Source: Comamonas sp009360615 (GTDB lineage: Bacteria; Pseudomonadota; Gammaproteobacteria; Burkholderiales; Burkholderiaceae_C). Taken from it: a DNA stretch of 64,000 nucleotides. Both the position numbers and the translations under genes were made by a program. Positions 1 through 9,200 of the stretch are shown piece by piece. How positions within the stretch are numbered: the stretch's first letter is position 1; the number at the start of each line of letters is the position of its first letter. Under the pieces are notes generated by a model, which worked only from the letters and a program-made list of their open reading frames with translations, had not been told where the DNA came from and searched no databases. Location: the NCBI RefSeq assembly GCF_035784015.1, contig NZ_JALKOW010000002.1; one strand, given 5' to 3'.

Positions 1-136
1 CTGGGCAGCATGGACGGTGGCCGATCTGCTGGACATCCGCTGGAGCAGCCAGGCTCTCGAGCGCAATGTCCTGAGCGAGAGCTATCAATGGCAAGCGCCG
101 CGCTTGCCGATGCCCGTGAATTCATTCACCGAATAG
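1..136 (+). CDS. C-terminal end of an unidentified protein (partial)
   Basis: The second forward frame is open from the window edge to a TAG at 134-136 and encodes 44 residues. They are rich in Trp and end in PMPVNSFTE. Composition and codon use look like a real gene, but the fragment carries no motif I recognise. The start lies outside the window. It is followed by about 200 bases without a clear gene, including a run of ten G at 179-188, before the tRNA on the other strand. Confidence 0.4.
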   Translation, partial: WAAWTVADLLDIRWSSQALERNVLSESYQWQAPRLPMPVNSFTE

Positions 137-315
137 CGTTTCAGGCACCGGCCGAGCCCGACGGCCCTGGATGCAGGCGGGGGGGGGGCTTCGCTCGAGC
201 GCAATGCATGCTTGCGGTGGCGTACTGGCCACCGGGAGACTTTGCCTGCGAGAGGATGGCTGGCTTCATGCCGGCGGTCGGGGCTCGCTGGCGCAGCCCG
301 GAATCGAAAAGACAA

Positions 316-345
316 AAGGCCTTGGATTTTTCAATCCAAGGCCTT
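316..345 (-). terminator. Rho-independent terminator after tRNA-Pro
   Basis: A perfect 13-bp inverted repeat (316-328 with 333-345, 4-base loop) lies just downstream of the tRNA on the minus strand. It is followed in that direction by a T-rich stretch. Confidence 0.8.
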
Positions 346-352
346 CATCGTT

Positions 353-429
353 TGGTCGGAGCGGCGGGATTCGAACTCGCGACCCTCTGCTCCCAAAGCA
401 GATGCGCTACCAGGCTGCGCTACGCTCCG
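353..429 (-). tRNA. tRNA-Pro (anticodon UGG)
   Basis: The minus strand folds into a 77-nt cloverleaf. The acceptor stem is CGGAGCG paired with CGCTCCG, followed by discriminator A and an encoded CCA. The anticodon stem TCTGC/GCAGA encloses the loop TTTGGGA, giving anticodon UGG, which reads proline codons. The T arm has the TTCGAAT loop and one A-C mismatch in its stem. A strong terminator follows. Confidence 0.97.
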
Positions 430-500
430 AAGCCTCTATTCTAACTGCAAAAAAATGGTCGATTTTCGAAAGTGTCGAATTTTTGCGGGTGAGGCGCTAT

Positions 501-758
501 TTATTTTGAACGAGGTGTCGTAGGAGCCGGGCCGCGGTTGGCGAGGTGACGGAAGGTGATGCGGCCCTTGGTCAGGTCGTAGGGCGACATTTCCAGCGAC
601 ACCTTGTCGCCGGCCAGAATGCGGATGTGGTGCTTGCGCATCTTGCCGCCGGTGTAGGCGATGAGTTGGTGACCGTTGTCCAGCGTGACGCGAAAACGCG
701 AATCAGGCAGGACTTCCGTCACGGAGCCTTGCATTTCAATCAGTTCTTCCTTGGCCAT
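501..758 (-). CDS. infA: Translation initiation factor IF-1
   Basis: This encodes an 85-residue S1/OB-fold protein that binds the ribosomal A site during initiation. It begins MAKEELIEMQGSVTEVLPD and contains the conserved stretches FRVTLDNGH, GKMRKHHIRIL, GDKV and SPYDLTKGRI, which define IF-1. At 85 residues it is longer than the usual 71-72 because of a tail after RITFR ending in PTTPRSK. Such longer forms occur in beta-proteobacteria, often beside a second, standard copy elsewhere in the genome. An AGAGA ribosome-binding site precedes the ATG. A three-hairpin transcript candidate lies directly upstream on the same strand and may be its leader. Confidence 0.93.
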   Translation of the reverse strand: MAKEELIEMQGSVTEVLPDSRFRVTLDNGHQLIAYTGGKMRKHHIRILAGDKVSLEMSPYDLTKGRITFRHLANRGPAPTTPRSK

Positions 759-810
759 TTGTTCAATCTCTCAGAAAAGGTCAGTTGCGGCGCTTGCTCG
801 TCATTGCCAC

Positions 811-936
811 GGAAAAGGCCTGAGCAGTACAACTGCTCAGGCCTCAATGTGGCAAGGGCGCTGCGCTGATTGCGCAGACCGAACAAAAGGCCGATATCCA
901 ATCAAGCCATGCTGTGTAACAGCATTCAGCTAAACG
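811..936 (-). ncRNA. Candidate structured small RNA or attenuated infA leader
   Basis: Read on the minus strand, a TACAAT -10-like box (947-942) is followed by three clean hairpins: ATGCTGT/ACAGCAT (925-909), CTGCGC/GCGCAG (877-861) and a 12-bp stem GGCCTGAGCAGT/ACTGCTCAGGCC (843-817). A TTTT tract follows, so the last hairpin is a Rho-independent terminator. There is no open frame of note inside. infA starts 55 bases downstream, so this could be an independent small RNA or an attenuator in the infA leader. No convincing -35 box is visible. The plus strand of the same 759-1170 gap holds only the psd upstream region. Confidence 0.35.
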
Positions 937-1170
937 TTGGAATTGTAGCGTCTCGCCTTGGCCTGTGCCCTGATAAAGGGGTAAAGCGTCGCAGCGATGA
1001 GACGGGGCACGGGACGGTGTCACGCCGTCTGCCCCATCGGGACATCAAGACCGGGGGATGCGGCATCGATGGGGGAAAACGCCTGCAACTCTCGAAGACC
1101 GCCGCTGCCGCCGTGGTCTTGGCTAGAATCCTGTTCAACAGCTCTATAACTTTGATAGCAAAATTCCATT

Positions 1171-2034
1171 GTGTCTGATCGACTCGCCGTACTTTCCCAA
1201 TATTTCTTGCCCAAGCAGGCGCTGACCGCGCTGATGGGAAAACTGGCGCAAGCCGAGGCTGGCGGATTGACGACGGCGGTGATTCGTCGCTTTATCCAGC
1301 GTTACCAGGTGAACATGGCCGAAGCGGCCAATCCCGACCCGGCTGCCTACAAGACCTTCAATGCCTTTTTCACCCGAGCACTCAAGGATGGCGTTCGCCC
1401 TCTGGCGCAGGCGGACTGGATTTGCCCGGTGGATGGCGCGATCAGCCAGTTCGGCAGGATCGAGGGCGAGCAGATCTTCCAAGCCAAGGGGCACCAATAT
1501 AGTGCAACTGCGCTGGTGGGGGGGGATGCGGCACTGGCGCGCCAGTTCGATAACGGCAGCTTTGCCACGATCTATCTGAGCCCGCGCGACTATCACCGCA
1601 TTCATATGCCGTGCGCCGGCAGGTTGCGCAGCATGACCTATGTGCCAGGCGATCTGTTCTCGGTGAACCCGGTGACCGCCCGTGGCGTGCCTGGTCTGTT
1701 TGCGCGCAACGAACGCGTGGTCTGCGTGTTCGATACCGATCACGGGCCGTTCGTGCTGGTGCTGGTAGGGGCGACGATCGTGGGCAGCATGGCCACGGTT
1801 TGGCATGGTCTGGTCAACCCACCGCGCCCAGGCCATATCAAGACATGGCGCTACGAGGGAGACGAGGCGGTGATGCTGGCCCGGGGCGACGAGATGGGCC
1901 GCTTTCAGCTTGGCTCCACGGTGGTCATGCTGTTTCCTCAGGCTGCAGGCCTGCAGTTCAATCCGCAGTGGCAGCCGGCAGCGCCGGTGCAACTGGGCCA
2001 GGTCATGGCCAATGCCCAGGCCAAGCTGGGCTGA
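1171..2034 (+). CDS. psd: Phosphatidylserine decarboxylase proenzyme
   Basis: This membrane-associated, pyruvoyl-dependent enzyme converts phosphatidylserine to phosphatidylethanolamine, the last step of PE synthesis. It is 287 residues long, the normal length for the Psd-B prokaryotic type I family. The self-cleavage motif LGST is at 247-250; cleavage before Ser249 makes the small alpha chain carrying the pyruvoyl group. The other members of the processing triad are visible as Asp88 (in PVDGA) and His145 (in YHRIHMP). The start is a GTG with no clear ribosome-binding site. A TAGAAT -10-like box is at 1124-1129, and the 5' region contains CTCTATAACTTTGATAGC, possibly a repeat remnant. A run of eight G (1518-1525) lies within the gene without breaking it. 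Confidence 0.95.
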   Translation: MSDRLAVLSQYFLPKQALTALMGKLAQAEAGGLTTAVIRRFIQRYQVNMAEAANPDPAAYKTFNAFFTRALKDGVRPLAQADWICPVDGAISQFGRIEGEQIFQAKGHQYSATALVGGDAALARQFDNGSFATIYLSPRDYHRIHMPCAGRLRSMTYVPGDLFSVNPVTARGVPGLFARNERVVCVFDTDHGPFVLVLVGATIVGSMATVWHGLVNPPRPGHIKTWRYEGDEAVMLARGDEMGRFQLGSTVVMLFPQAAGLQFNPQWQPAAPVQLGQVMANAQAKLG

Positions 2035-2052
2035 CAGCCGGGTTCCATAGAA

Positions 2053-2088
2053 AAAGCCGCTGATGCCATGAGCTCAGCGGCTTTCTTG
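2053..2088 (+). terminator. Terminator after psd
   Basis: The stem AAAGCCGCTGA/TCAGCGGCTTT (2053-2063 with 2074-2084, 10-base loop) is followed by a T-rich tail. It lies 19 bases after the psd stop codon and just beyond the 3' end of the convergent gene. Confidence 0.8.
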
Positions 2089-2098
2089 TTTTGACGGA

Positions 2099-2359
2099 TC
2101 AAAGAAACCACGTCAGCGGTTCGGGCCGGCGTTCGGTGGTGAACACCGTGGGCGCAAGACTCAGGCGATCGGGCTTGACCGGGTCGTCGTGACCTCGGAG
2201 GTAGACCATCAGTTCGCGTCTGCGCAAGATGACATGGCTGACGATTTCGCGTCGGCCATTCTGGGTGACCTCGGTGCCGGGCCGAAACAACGGCATATGA
2301 AACAGGCCACTGCGTGTGGTGGGCGGCGATGCCGCAACTTCATTGGAGGCGAGCTGCAT
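2099..2359 (-). CDS. Hypothetical protein downstream of glnD
   Basis: This encodes 86 residues from ATG 2359, which has GGAAAG at a good distance. The same frame extends to a TTG at 2437 that would overlap the glnD stop, giving 112 residues. I prefer the ATG because only it has a ribosome-binding site. The protein is basic and strand-like (REIVSHVILRRRELMVYLRG) and has no motif I recognise. It follows glnD closely on the same strand and is probably co-transcribed with it. Confidence 0.55.
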   Translation of the reverse strand: MQLASNEVAASPPTTRSGLFHMPLFRPGTEVTQNGRREIVSHVILRRRELMVYLRGHDDPVKPDRLSLAPTVFTTERRPEPLTWFL

Positions 2360-2433
2360 GGGCTTTCCGTAGTAGTGGTGACTGCTTATCGGCACCGAGT
2401 CATCAAACTGAAGCCCGAATTGCCGGGCTGGGA

Positions 2434-5076
2434 TCAACCGGGCTGGGCCAGTGCCTTGAGCAGTTCGGTTTCTATGCGCAGCTGGCTGCTGTTGTCCTGC
2501 AGTTCAGGGCCCTCGATGAGGAAAGTGTCTTCCACGCGCTCTCCCAGGGTGCTGATCTTGGCCAGATGTACGCTGATATGGTGCTGTGCCAGGATGCGGG
2601 CAATGATGTAGAGCAGGCCTGCGCGGTCCGATGCGGAGATGGACAGCAGCCAGTGCTGGGCTTTTTCGTCGGGGCGCAGAATGACGCGTGGAGCGAATGG
2701 AAAGCTCTTGACGCGGCGCGACAGCCGTCTTTGCGATGGCGTGGGCAGCGGCCCGCCTTGCAGCAGTGTCTGGGTCAGGTCGCTTTCCACCATGTGCATG
2801 AGCTCGCGGTACTGTTCCTGCATGGTGGGGGCGACGACCTGGAAGGTGTCCAGTGCGTAATCGTTGTTGGCCGTGTGCACGCGCGCATCGAGGATGGAAA
2901 ATCCTGCCCGGTCGAAGTAGCTGCAGATGCGGGCAAACAGATCGGGTTGGTCGGGCGCATAGACCAGAACCTGCAGGCCCTCGCCGGCCAGCGACCGCCG
3001 GGCGCGCACCACGGGTCTGCCCAGGCCCACATGGCGGGAAAGGTGGCGGGTATGCCAGGCGATGTCGGCGGCTTCATGGCGCATGAAGTAGCTCACATCC
3101 AGCGTCTCCCACAGTTTCTTGTGGGATTCGAAGGGCTGGGCGGACAAGGCCAGCTGCACCAGCGCCTCGCGCTTGCGGGCTTCGATTTCGGCGGCAGCAT
3201 CCGGGGCGCGGCCACCCAGCACCCGCAGGGTCAGCCGATAGGTGTCTTCCAGCAGCTTGCCTTTCCAGGCGCTCCAGACCTTGGGGCTGGTGCCGCGAAT
3301 GTCCGCCACCGTCAGCAGGTACAAGGCGGTGAGCTTGCGCTCGTTGCCGACGCGCTCGGCAAACGCGCGAATCACGTCGGGGTCGGAAAGATCCTGCTTC
3401 TGGGCCACCTGGCTCATGGTCAGGTGCTCGCGCACCAGAAACTCGACCAGTTCGGCATCACCCCTGTCGATCTGGTGGGCCCGGCAAAAGCGCTTGACTT
3501 CGACGGCACCGATCACGGAATGGTCGCCGCCACGGCCCTTGCCGATGTCGTGAAACAGGGCGGCAAGATACAGGATCCAGGGTTTGTCCCAGCCTGCGGC
3601 GAGCTGGGAGCAGAACGGGTATTCATGGGCATGCTCTGCCATGAAGAAGCGCCGCACATTGCGCAGCACCATCAAGATGTGCTGGTCCACGGTGTAGACG
3701 TGGAACAGATCATGTTGCATCTGTCCGACGATGCGTCGAAAGGGCCAGAGATAGCGGCCCAGCACCGAGGTCTGGTTCATCAGCCGGATGGCATGGGTGA
3801 TGCCGCGCGGCTGCTGCAGAATCTTCATGAAAGTGGCGCGATTGACCGGGTCGCGGCGGAACGCGCTGTCCATCACGTCGCGGCTGGCATACAGCGCGCG
3901 CAGCGTGCGCGTCGACAGGCCCGTCAGTCCCTCATGCTGCTCATACATGAGAAACGTTTCGAGAATGGCATGAGGGTCGCGTTCGTAGAGATCGTCGCTG
4001 ACCACCTCGATGGTGCCAGCCTTCTCGCAGAAGCGATCATTGAGCGGGATCAGTTCGTGCGATCCGGGGTTCAGGCGCTCCTCGATGCTCATGCGCACGA
4101 TCTGGCAAAGCTGGGTCACCGCCTTGGCCGCCCAGTAATAGTGGCGCATCAGGGTCTCGCCAGCGCGCATGGCCAGTTTGCGCCCCTCCGGCGTGGTGGA
4201 GCGGTAGCCGAAGGCTTCGGCCACGGCAGTCTGCAGGTCGAAGACCAGCCGGTCTTCGTGGCGGCCGGCGGTGGCATGCAGGCGGGCACGGATCAGGCTG
4301 AGGAGGGATTCATTGGATTCGAGCTGCTGAACCTCGAAATGGGTGATCAGGTCTTTCTCGGCCAGCTCATGCCAGCTGTTGCCGAAGCCTGCGGCCTTGG
4401 CAAGCCACAGCATGGTGTGAAGATCGCGCAGCCCGCCGGGCGATTCCTTGCAGTTGGGCTCCAGAGAATAGGGAGTGAAGTCGTATTTGGCATGTCGCTG
4501 GCGCATTTCCAGCAGCTTGCCCTCGACAAAGGCCCGGGGCTCCAGCTCGGCGCGGAACTGCTGCTCGAAGTCGGCAAACAGGGTCTTGCTGCCGGTGATG
4601 TAGCGCGACTCCAGCATGGCAGTCTGCACTGTCAGGTCCTGTGCGGCCTCCTGCAGGCACTCGGCAATGCTGCGCACGCTGGAGCCGATCTCCAGTCCGG
4701 CATCCCAGCAACTGCTGATGAACTGCTCGATGCTGGTCGCCAACTCCGCCGCCGGCGACGCACTGCTTTGGGGCAGCAGCACCAGCACATCGATGTCCGA
4801 GTAGGGAAAGAGCTGGGCTCGCCCGAATCCGCCCACGGCCAGCAGGGCAGCACCTTGCGGCATCTGCGCGCGCCGCCAGAGGGTGCGCAGCAGACCGTCG
4901 GCCAGTTCACTGAAATGGTGCAGCACTCCGCGCACGCTGCGCCGGCCCAGCGTGGGGTTGCGCAGCAACTCCATCTGCCGGGCCTTGGCCTCCCGGTATT
5001 GTTCGCGAAGCCCCTGCAGCGAGGAGAGGTCTGAGGCGTCGGCAGGGGCGACGGAGGGGTAGGCAGAGGAAGTCAT
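2434..5076 (-). CDS. glnD: Bifunctional [protein-PII] uridylyltransferase/uridylyl-removing enzyme
   Basis: GlnD is the cytoplasmic glutamine sensor of nitrogen control. It adds UMP to PII proteins when glutamine is low and removes it when glutamine is high. The protein has 880 residues, normal for the family. The nucleotidyltransferase motif GGFGRAQLFPYSDID is at 82-96 (GG plus a DxD metal pair). The HD phosphohydrolase motif ALFHDIGKGRGGDHS is near 505-520 and provides the uridylyl-removing activity. Two ACT domains near 690-770 and 800-880 bind glutamine. It lies downstream of map on the same strand, but a terminator separates them. Recognition is secure; regulation is not visible. Confidence 0.97.
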   Translation of the reverse strand: MTSSAYPSVAPADASDLSSLQGLREQYREAKARQMELLRNPTLGRRSVRGVLHHFSELADGLLRTLWRRAQMPQGAALLAVGGFGRAQLFPYSDIDVLVLLPQSSASPAAELATSIEQFISSCWDAGLEIGSSVRSIAECLQEAAQDLTVQTAMLESRYITGSKTLFADFEQQFRAELEPRAFVEGKLLEMRQRHAKYDFTPYSLEPNCKESPGGLRDLHTMLWLAKAAGFGNSWHELAEKDLITHFEVQQLESNESLLSLIRARLHATAGRHEDRLVFDLQTAVAEAFGYRSTTPEGRKLAMRAGETLMRHYYWAAKAVTQLCQIVRMSIEERLNPGSHELIPLNDRFCEKAGTIEVVSDDLYERDPHAILETFLMYEQHEGLTGLSTRTLRALYASRDVMDSAFRRDPVNRATFMKILQQPRGITHAIRLMNQTSVLGRYLWPFRRIVGQMQHDLFHVYTVDQHILMVLRNVRRFFMAEHAHEYPFCSQLAAGWDKPWILYLAALFHDIGKGRGGDHSVIGAVEVKRFCRAHQIDRGDAELVEFLVREHLTMSQVAQKQDLSDPDVIRAFAERVGNERKLTALYLLTVADIRGTSPKVWSAWKGKLLEDTYRLTLRVLGGRAPDAAAEIEARKREALVQLALSAQPFESHKKLWETLDVSYFMRHEAADIAWHTRHLSRHVGLGRPVVRARRSLAGEGLQVLVYAPDQPDLFARICSYFDRAGFSILDARVHTANNDYALDTFQVVAPTMQEQYRELMHMVESDLTQTLLQGGPLPTPSQRRLSRRVKSFPFAPRVILRPDEKAQHWLLSISASDRAGLLYIIARILAQHHISVHLAKISTLGERVEDTFLIEGPELQDNSSQLRIETELLKALAQPG

Positions 5077-5158
5077 GCGCGGCAGAAAAAACGTTTCAAC
5101 AGGGCAAGTGCTTGATCGTCACCTTAACCCAACTGACTTGGGCTTGAGGCCTGTGATG

Positions 5159-5209
5159 GCAAAAAGATGAGCGCATGGCGCTTGCAGTACAAGCGCTACA
5201 AGCAAAAAA
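5159..5209. repeat. Dispersed repeat-like element with AGCGCTTG hairpin
   Basis: The glnD-map spacer contains GCGCTTGCAGTACAAGCGC (an inverted repeat), flanked by A-rich ends (GGCAAAAAGATGAGCGC and GCTACAAGCAAAAAA). It resembles the short dispersed elements seen at 17540 and 45205, which share an AACGCTTG/AAGCG core. Here it sits next to the map terminator, and its A run supplies the T tail of that terminator on the minus strand. Confidence 0.4.
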
Positions 5210-5242
5210 TATGCCGCATCCAGTGTTGACTGGATGCGGCAT
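5204..5242 (-). terminator. Terminator after map
   Basis: A 14-bp perfect stem (ATGCCGCATCCAGT at 5211-5224 with 5229-5242, loop GTTG) is followed on the minus strand by six T (5209-5204). Confidence 0.88.
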
Positions 5243-5265
5243 GCAGATCAGCGACAGCAGTGTGC

Positions 5266-6078
5266 TCAGGTGCGGATGGCCGTGATGAAGTCGGGCGGAG
5301 TGGGCGAGCCCTCTGACCAGGTCAGCACGTCATAGCCGGTCTTGGTGACGGCCAGCATCAGCTCCCACTGGGCAGTCAGGCTGCGGTCCTTGGTGACCAC
5401 GGTCCAGCCATCGGGCATGGCCTTGATGTCGCGCTTGCCCAGATTCAGCATGGGCTCGATGGTAAAGACCATGCCCTCTTCGAGTACCAGGCCTTCACCG
5501 GGGCGCCCGTAGTGCAGCACCTGGGGTTCGTCGTGGAACACCTTGCCGATGCCGTGGCCGCAGTATTCGCGCACGACGGACAGGTTGTTGCTCTCGGCGT
5601 GGGTCTGGATGGCGTGTCCGATATCGCCCAGCGTGGCACCGGGCCTGACCTGGGCAATGCCCTTCCACATGGCTTCAAACGTGAGCCGGGTCAGGCGCTT
5701 GGCGGCAATCGTGCCTTCGCCAATGATGAACATGCGGCTGTTGTCGCCGAACCAGCCGTCTTCGGTGATGATGGTCACGTCGACATTGACGATATCGCCC
5801 TTCTTCAAAGGCTTGTCGTTGGGGATGCCGTGGCACACCACATGGTTGACCGAAGTGCAGACATAGGCCGGGTAGGGGGTCATTCCCGGGGGCTGATAGC
5901 CCAGGCAGGCCGTCTTGGTGCCTTGCTCGGCCATGCGCTTGGCGCACAGATCGTCGATCTGCTGGGTGGTGATGCCGGGTTTGATGTGGGGGGTGATGTA
6001 GTCCAGCACATCCGAAGCAAAGCGGCCTGCAACGCGCATGCGCTCGATGTCTTCGGGAGTCTTCAGGGTGATGCTCAT
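5266..6078 (-). CDS. map: Type I methionine aminopeptidase
   Basis: The enzyme removes the N-terminal methionine from nascent proteins in the cytoplasm. It is 270 residues, as usual for the family. All five metal ligands are recognisable: Asp100 (VNVDVT), Asp112 (GDNSRM), His175 (CGHGIG), Glu208 (FTIEPM) and Glu239 (TAQWE). Substrate-binding His83 lies in VCHGIPNDK. The motif around the last Glu reads QWELMLAV instead of the common QFEHT form. I chose ATG 6078 (MSITLKTPEDIERM) because homology begins there; the frame is open 25 codons further upstream. It is divergent from purL. Confidence 0.95.
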   Translation of the reverse strand: MSITLKTPEDIERMRVAGRFASDVLDYITPHIKPGITTQQIDDLCAKRMAEQGTKTACLGYQPPGMTPYPAYVCTSVNHVVCHGIPNDKPLKKGDIVNVDVTIITEDGWFGDNSRMFIIGEGTIAAKRLTRLTFEAMWKGIAQVRPGATLGDIGHAIQTHAESNNLSVVREYCGHGIGKVFHDEPQVLHYGRPGEGLVLEEGMVFTIEPMLNLGKRDIKAMPDGWTVVTKDRSLTAQWELMLAVTKTGYDVLTWSEGSPTPPDFITAIRT

Positions 6079-6257
6079 GGCAGCAATTATCCCATTGCGC
6101 GCTTGAACATGCAGGGCTTGTGGGTGTGAGCATTCGGACTTACCCCGAGGCACGGTAAAATCCGAGGCTCACCGAATTCAGCGCTCTGGCCGGGTCCTCT
6201 CAGGAAGGGGATCGGCCAGGTCGCTTTTCAACAGCCTTCACATAAACAGGCCGCCAC

Positions 6258-9200
6258 GTGACATTGCATCTGACACAGTTTGAGGGTGGAAACGCCCTGA
6301 GCTCGTTCCGCGCCCAACAGCTTCTGACCGATCTGGTCGCCATCCACCCCAAGATCACCGGCGTATCTGCACGCTTTGTGCACCTGGTTGCCACCGAGGG
6401 CGCAGTTGCGCCCGCATTGCAAGAGCGCCTGTCGGCGCTCTTGACTTATGGGGACCCCTACACGGGTGGCGCAGACGGCGTGGCCTTCATCGTCACCCCG
6501 CGTCTGGGCACCATCTCTCCCTGGGCCTCCAAGGCGACCGATATCGCTCGCAACTGCGGCCTGAATGTGTTCCGTGTGGAGCGCATGACCGAGTATCGCG
6601 TGGACATGAAGTCCGGCCTGCTGGGTGGCAAGCCCGATCTTTCGGCAGAGCAGACTGCTCAGATCGCCGCCTTGTTGCATGATCGCATGACCGAGTCCGT
6701 GTTCCCGACACGCGCCGAGGCCGAGCAGCTGTTCAACACCCTGGCCGCGCAACCCATGGAGTTTGTGGATGTGCTGGGCGGTGGCCGCGCAGCGCTGGAA
6801 AGCGCCAACAAGCAATGGGGCCTGGCCCTGGCCGATGACGAGATCGAGTATCTGGTCAATGCCTTCCGCGACCTCAAGCGCAATCCCACGGACGTGGAGC
6901 TGATGATGTTCGCGCAGGCCAACTCCGAGCACTGCCGCCACAAGATCTTCAACGCCAAGTTCACCATCGACGGCGTGGAGCAGGAGAAATCGCTGTTCGG
7001 CATGATCCGCAACACCGAAGCCTGCTCGCCCCAGCACACCGTGGTGGCCTATGCCGACAATGCCTCCATCATGGAAGGCCATGAGGTCGAGCGATTCGTG
7101 GCCCGGTTCGATGCCAAGGCAGACACCGTCAGCGCGCCCAGCTACCATAAGCAGGCGGCCACCAACCATGTTCTGATGAAGGTGGAAACGCATAACCACC
7201 CCACGGCGATCTCGCCCTTTCCCGGCGCATCGACCGGCAACGGCGGCGAAATCCGTGACGAAGGCGCGACCGGCCGTGGCTCCAAGCCCAAGGCCGGCCT
7301 GACCGGCTTCACCGTCTCCAAGCTCTGGGGCAGCGAAGTGGGCAAGCCCGAGCACATCGCCAGCCCGCTGCAGATCATGATCGAAGGCCCTCTGGGGGGC
7401 GCGGCGTTCAACAACGAGTTCGGTCGTCCCAACCTGACCGGCTATTTCCGCGAGTATGAGCAGCAGGTCGGCGACATCACCCGTGGCTACCACAAGCCCA
7501 TCATGATCGCCGGCGGCCTGGGCGTGATCGACTCCGAACTGACGAAGAAGATCGAGTTCCCGGCGGGCACGCTGCTGATCCAGCTGGGCGGCCCCGGCAT
7601 GCGCATCGGCATGGGCGGTGGTGCGGCAAGTTCCATGGCTTCGGGCACCAATGCCGCGGAGCTGGACTTTGACTCGGTGCAGCGCGGCAATCCCGAGATC
7701 GAGCGCCGTGCGCAGGAAGTCATCAACCATTGCTGGGCGCAAGGTGCCGAGAACCCCATCCTGGCCATCCATGACGTGGGTGCCGGCGGTATCTCCAATG
7801 CCTTCCCCGAGCTGACCAATGATGCCGGGCGCGGTGCACGCTTCGACCTGCGAGCCGTCAAGCTCGAAGAGTCCGGCCTGTCGCCCAAGGAAATCTGGTC
7901 CAACGAATCGCAGGAGCGATACGTGCTGGCCATCGCTCCCGAGTCGCTGGAGCAATTCACGGCCTTCTGCGAGCGTGAGCGCTGCCCGTTTGCCGTGATC
8001 GGCACCGCCACCGAAGAGCGGCAGCTGGTGCTGGAAGACACGGCGGTCGAGTCCGGCGACCAGAAGTTCCCCGTGAACATGCCCATGAACGTGCTGCTGG
8101 GCAAGCCGCCCAAGGTGCACAAGGATGTGACCAGTGTGGAGCGTGAGCTGCCTGCCATGGATCTGACCGGCCTGCCGCTGGAAAAGGCCGTGATCGAGGT
8201 GCTGGCCCACCCCACCGTGGCTTCCAAGCGCTTCCTGATCACCATTGGCGACCGTGCCGTCGGTGGCCTGACCCATCGCGACCAGATGGTCGGTCCCTGG
8301 CAAGTGCCTGTGGCCGACGTGGCCGTGACCCTGGCCGACTACAAAGGCTTCAAGGGTGAAGCCATGGCCATGGGCGAGCGCACTCCGCTGGCCGCCATCA
8401 ATGCGCCGGCCTCGGGCCGCATGGCCGTGGCCGAGGCCATCACCAATATGCTGGCTGCGCCCATCGAACTGTCGAAGGTGAAGATGTCGGCCAACTGGAT
8501 GGCCGCCTGTGGCGAAGCCGGTGAAGACGCCGCGCTGTACGCGACCGTCAAGGCCGTGGGCATGGAGCTGTGCCCCGCGCTGAACATCTCGATTCCGGTG
8601 GGCAAGGACTCCCTGTCCATGCGCACCCAGTGGAGCGAGAACGGCCAGACCAAGAAGGTCACCTCGCCCGTGAGCCTGATCATCACCGGCTTCGCCGCCA
8701 TCGACGATGTGCGCAGCACCCTCACGCCCCAGCTCGATGCCGAGGTGGAGGACAGCACCCTGGTGCTGATTGACCTCGGCCGCGGCAAGATGCGCATGGG
8801 CGGCTCCATCATCGGTCAGGTGCTCAATCAATCGGGCAACGAAGTGCCGGATCTGGACGACCCCAAGGATCTGATCGCCATGGTGGATGCAGTGAATGCA
8901 CTGCGCGCCAAGGGACTGATCCTGGCCTACCACGACAGGGGCGACGGCGGCCTGCTGGCCACGGCCGCCGAAATGGCCTTTGCCGGCCATGTGGGCGTGG
9001 CCTTGAATGTGGACATGCTGATCACCGAAGGTGATGGCATCTCCGACAGCCGCATGGACAGCGGCGAAGGCAAGAACTGGGGCAAGCAGGTCTCCGGCCG
9101 TCGCGAAGACCTGACCTTGCGCGCGCTGTTCAACGAAGAGCTGGGCGCCGTGCTGCAGATCAGGACCGAGGACCGTGCCGAAGTGCTGCAGGTGCTGCGC

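Noticed and set aside
2314..5034. 906-codon plus-strand open frame antisense to glnD
   Set aside because: Shadow frame of glnD with no domain; the minus strand encodes all GlnD motifs.
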